Assembly (NCBI GenBank): GCA_031271065.1
Contig: JAISWP010000247.1
Coordinates: 1 to 8,319, forward strand
DNA from: Synergistaceae bacterium
Lineage (GTDB): Bacteria > Synergistota > Synergistia > Synergistales > Synergistaceae
Length of the DNA stretch: 8,319 nt
Reading direction: 5' to 3'
The position numbers and the translations under genes were made by a program. Positions 6,379 through 8,319 of this stretch are shown here, one piece after another. Every line of letters starts with the position of its first letter. Within the stretch, counting starts at the first letter, position 1. Below the pieces are notes generated by a model. That model did no database searches. It saw only the letters and a list, made by a program, of their open reading frames with translations, and was not told where the DNA came from.

Positions 6379-7341
6379 ATGAAGAGCGAAACGAAAAACC
6401 GTCTTTGCGCGGGCCGCGCCGGTATGATGATGATAGAACTGCTGATCTCGTCACTCATAGCCTCGATGCTGCTGCTGGGACTGACCGGCGCGCTCGTTCT
6501 GCCCGTGAGGATATACCATGTGACCGACGATCTGAATTACGCGAGCTCCAAAGCCGAAACGGTGTTCTCCATTCTGAGGCATCCGGCGGAACTCTGCGGC
6601 TACGGTCTGCCCAAGAACGCTTCCGGCTACAAAAGCGCCTTCGGCATCAATAAAGATCCCTTCAAATGGGACGGCCCGGTCAGTATAGGCGCAGTAACAG
6701 CCGGTTCGCCCAAGGGCAAAAGGGAAAACGCCTCTTTGAAAATCGCGTACGCGGTCAGGTACTTCGTGCGGACTATGGACGAAGCCGTGATATCCCCGGG
6801 AGTGAGCGAACTCAAAGTTTCCGGCAAGCCATCCGCAATAGGTTACGAGGATGAAAACACAGGTCCCGCAGTCACCGACTGGCTGCTGTTCGGTTCCATG
6901 CTGCCATGCCTCCGGCCGCTCAGCATAAGGGGCCGCCCCGCGGAAAACCCGGACGGCACAGTAAATCTTCCGGTAATATTCAGCCCAGATGAAGCGAACG
7001 AGAGGCTCGTCATACCCGAAAACGAAGAATTGTACGGATTCAGGGTCATGGAGTGCAGGGCGCAGAAAACCGAGACCGATTTCGTATTTTTCACAAACGA
7101 CCATACCGGCAGCGGCCTGCAGCCAAGAGTGGACGGAGTGGTGGACGTGAGGTTCGAGCTGCGCGAGGGCAGGCTTCTCGACGTCTACGTTCTGACAAGA
7201 GGAAGGCGGCGGTACGACCGGGCCGTCTCACTCAATACGCCCCGCGGCTGGCCGGAAAAATACGCGCAGACCATTCCCGAGGAAGCAAGATACTACAGGC
7301 TGACGGCGAGCAGGGCGTCTTTCGAGCTGAAAAATTTCTGA
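6379..7341 (+). CDS. Type IV prepilin-like protein, PilW/PulJ-like
   Basis: A 320-residue protein with a class III (prepilin) signal. A short basic leader ends in Gly15, followed by MMMIE, which places Glu20 at position +5 of the mature protein, and then a hydrophobic helix to about residue 42. Prepilin peptidase would cut between Gly15 and Met16. The rest is a large globular part of about 275 residues with three cysteines, including one in ELCGYG at 71-76. That segment recalls the A-GYG region after the helix in PilW-like minor pilins. The size suits a minor pilin or the tip-complex part of a pilus or type II secretion pseudopilus better than a major pilin. The ATG is supported by GGAG at 6369-6372. 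No other pilus gene lies in the window, so it seems to be an orphan or the first gene of a broken-up set. The prepilin signal is clear; the subfamily is tentative. Confidence 0.72.
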   Translation: MKSETKNRLCAGRAGMMMIELLISSLIASMLLLGLTGALVLPVRIYHVTDDLNYASSKAETVFSILRHPAELCGYGLPKNASGYKSAFGINKDPFKWDGPVSIGAVTAGSPKGKRENASLKIAYAVRYFVRTMDEAVISPGVSELKVSGKPSAIGYEDENTGPAVTDWLLFGSMLPCLRPLSIRGRPAENPDGTVNLPVIFSPDEANERLVIPENEELYGFRVMECRAQKTETDFVFFTNDHTGSGLQPRVDGVVDVRFELREGRLLDVYVLTRGRRRYDRAVSLNTPRGWPEKYAQTIPEEARYYRLTASRASFELKNF

Positions 7342-7362
7342 CCCCTGCCCCCGTGCCGCGTC

Positions 7363-7974
7363 TCAGCGTCTTATGATGACCTTATCGCCTATTTTCACAA
7401 TTCTCCGCAGTTCCGCCACGTCGTCGTTGCCGAGCCTGATACAGCCCTCCGTGACGTTCGTGCCTATGGAGGCCGGGGCGTGGGTTCCGTGTATCCCTAT
7501 TCCGGTCCACCCGGGAGTTCCGAGCCTGATGAAATACGGCCCGTAAGCGCCCCTTACCTGCCCCTTCCCGTCCCTGAAATCATGGGTCCAGTCCGAGGCA
7601 TTTTGAATCTGCACTATCGGAAACTCACCCTCAGGAGTGCGCATATCGCCCACCCTCCGCTTGTCTCCGGCATTGAGGCCGACGGCTACCCCGTATCGCC
7701 TGACGGCCCGGCCGTCACGGAACACTTCCATCGTATAGCTGCTCTTGTCCACTATGACGAGGGTTCCGGGAACGTCTTTGGCGATAGACGCCCTTTCGGA
7801 GACGCCGGCTTCCTCGAACGTCGGCAGCGGATCTGGTTCGGGCGGCGCCGGAATATATTCTTTTATATCCCCAGACACCGGCACGGACGTTTCCTCCTTG
7901 ACTTCCACGGGCGAGGGGCTGGGCCGCGGCGTTTTTTTGACGACTATGGCCGCGGCTGCGCCGAAAATAAACAC
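7363..7974 (-). CDS. Membrane-anchored L,D-transpeptidase (YkuD domain)
   Basis: An envelope enzyme that joins peptidoglycan stem peptides through a cysteine acyl-enzyme (3-3 cross-links or protein attachment). Using the first canonical start (GTG at 7974) the product has 203 residues. The YkuD domain covers about 70-203, with the catalytic HGTH at 162-165 and T-E-G-C-I-R at 175-180, where Cys178 is the nucleophile. GDMRTPEGEFPI at 109-120 is also typical. A Pro/Glu-rich spacer (about 15-55) links it to an N-terminal hydrophobic segment. That GTG lacks a clear ribosome site and falls in the middle of the membrane helix, so the true start is probably upstream at about 8040 (see the next entry). 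The gene follows an SH3b-domain gene on the same strand and converges on the prepilin gene, leaving 21 bases between the two stop codons. Confidence 0.9.
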   Translation of the reverse strand: MFIFGAAAAIVVKKTPRPSPSPVEVKEETSVPVSGDIKEYIPAPPEPDPLPTFEEAGVSERASIAKDVPGTLVIVDKSSYTMEVFRDGRAVRRYGVAVGLNAGDKRRVGDMRTPEGEFPIVQIQNASDWTHDFRDGKGQVRGAYGPYFIRLGTPGWTGIGIHGTHAPASIGTNVTEGCIRLGNDDVAELRRIVKIGDKVIIRR

Positions 7975-8040
7975 CCCGCAGAGAACCGCGATGAATACCT
8001 TTAACTTTTCGCTTGACGGCAGATCCTTAAAAATACTTAT
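7975..8040 (-). other. Probable N-terminal extension with non-canonical start
   Basis: The transpeptidase frame stays open for 24 codons above the GTG at 7974, up to a TGA at 8047-8049. The added residues read ISIFKDLPSSEKLKV and then a hydrophobic run that completes a helix of about 22 residues; without them only about 12 hydrophobic residues remain. No ATG, GTG or TTG is in frame. GAGGTGA, a good match to the 16S rRNA tail, sits just above ATA (8038-8040) and ATT (8032-8034), so one of these may be the start. A sequence error turning ATG into ATA is equally possible. Confidence 0.6.
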
Positions 8041-8066
8041 GTCACCTCACTGATGCAAAAGGGCCT

Positions 8067-8319
8067 CTAATCCGCGAACACCACTCCGGCGGCATCGCAG
8101 TAATCCCCCGAGACCCAGCCCATCACGGTCTTTTTCTGATCGTCGACCAGAAGGAACCATCTGCCGCTCTTCTGTGAGCTGTCCGGAGCCCACAGCAGCA
8201 CGGACTGCTTCGAACCCTTCGCCGCCTTCGTGAGCACCGGGTTCCCGGTGGAGGGGCCGCTCCTGACGTTGAGAGGAGTATCATCCGTGAGGACCGTTAT
8301 CACTCCGGAACACTGATTC
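8067..8319 (-). CDS. Bacterial SH3 (SH3b) domain protein, 5' end cut by window
   Basis: The frame is open to the window edge and ends at TAG 8067-8069. It contains the SH3b core LNVRSGPSTGNPVL, then a hydrophobic strand, WFLLVDD, and GWVSGDYC near the C-terminus, all typical of SH3_3-type domains that often bind peptidoglycan or mediate envelope contacts. A GTG at 8301-8303 could be read as a start, but the frame continues upstream with NQCSG, so the gene is probably longer and a signal sequence would lie outside the window. It is followed on the same strand by the L,D-transpeptidase after about 26 bases, which suggests one transcript and a shared role in cell-wall metabolism. The partner function is inferred from the neighbourhood. 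Confidence 0.78.
   Translation of the reverse strand, partial: NQCSGVITVLTDDTPLNVRSGPSTGNPVLTKAAKGSKQSVLLWAPDSSQKSGRWFLLVDDQKKTVMGWVSGDYCDAAGVVFAD

Noticed and set aside
1..8319. CRISPR array, tRNA, rRNA, transposase or phage genes
   Set aside because: No regularly spaced repeats, tRNA-like cloverleaf, rRNA sequence or mobile-element protein was seen on either strand.

Overview
The window is a moderately GC-rich bacterial chromosome segment dominated by one five-gene ABC importer operon on the minus strand. It is flanked by a broken antitoxin gene on the left and by envelope genes on the right. Free use of AGG and ATA codons, a family 5 peptide-binding protein with its own Dpp/Opp-type transporter, a type IV prepilin and an L,D-transpeptidase fit a diderm anaerobe living on peptides or amino acids, such as a member of Synergistota. 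That assignment is an inference from style and content; no taxonomic marker gene is present.

Left edge (1-266): a short plus-strand gene for a BrnA-like ribbon-helix-helix antitoxin. Its start and its conserved body lie in two different frames. One extra A in the A-run at 64-68 would join them into a 63-residue protein. It runs tail to tail into the importer operon.

Centre (267-6161, minus strand): a sigma70-like promoter (-35 at 6156-6161, -10 at 6133-6138) drives, in order, a substrate-binding protein gene (4211-6094), two permease genes (dppB, dppC) and two ATPase genes (dppD, dppF). After the binding-protein gene comes a 12-bp GC-rich hairpin (4143-4169), which probably lets the binding protein be made in excess over the membrane parts. 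The last four genes are tightly packed, with gaps of 10 and 7 bases and one 26-base overlap. The binding protein captures peptides outside the inner membrane, DppB/DppC form the channel, and DppD/DppF hydrolyse ATP. Its oddity is a proline/alanine/glutamate-rich tether of about 90 residues between an N-terminal hydrophobic segment without a lipobox and the binding domain.

Right part (6162-8319): a 200-base divergent intergenic stretch with a 14-base palindrome, then a plus-strand gene for a large type IV prepilin-like protein (6379-7341). Converging on it is a minus-strand pair: an SH3b-domain protein cut by the window edge, followed by a membrane-anchored YkuD-type L,D-transpeptidase whose apparent N-terminus has no canonical start codon.

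I see no convincing undescribed system. The items most worth a second look are the frameshifted antitoxin, the transpeptidase start, the tethered binding protein and the post-binding-protein hairpin.
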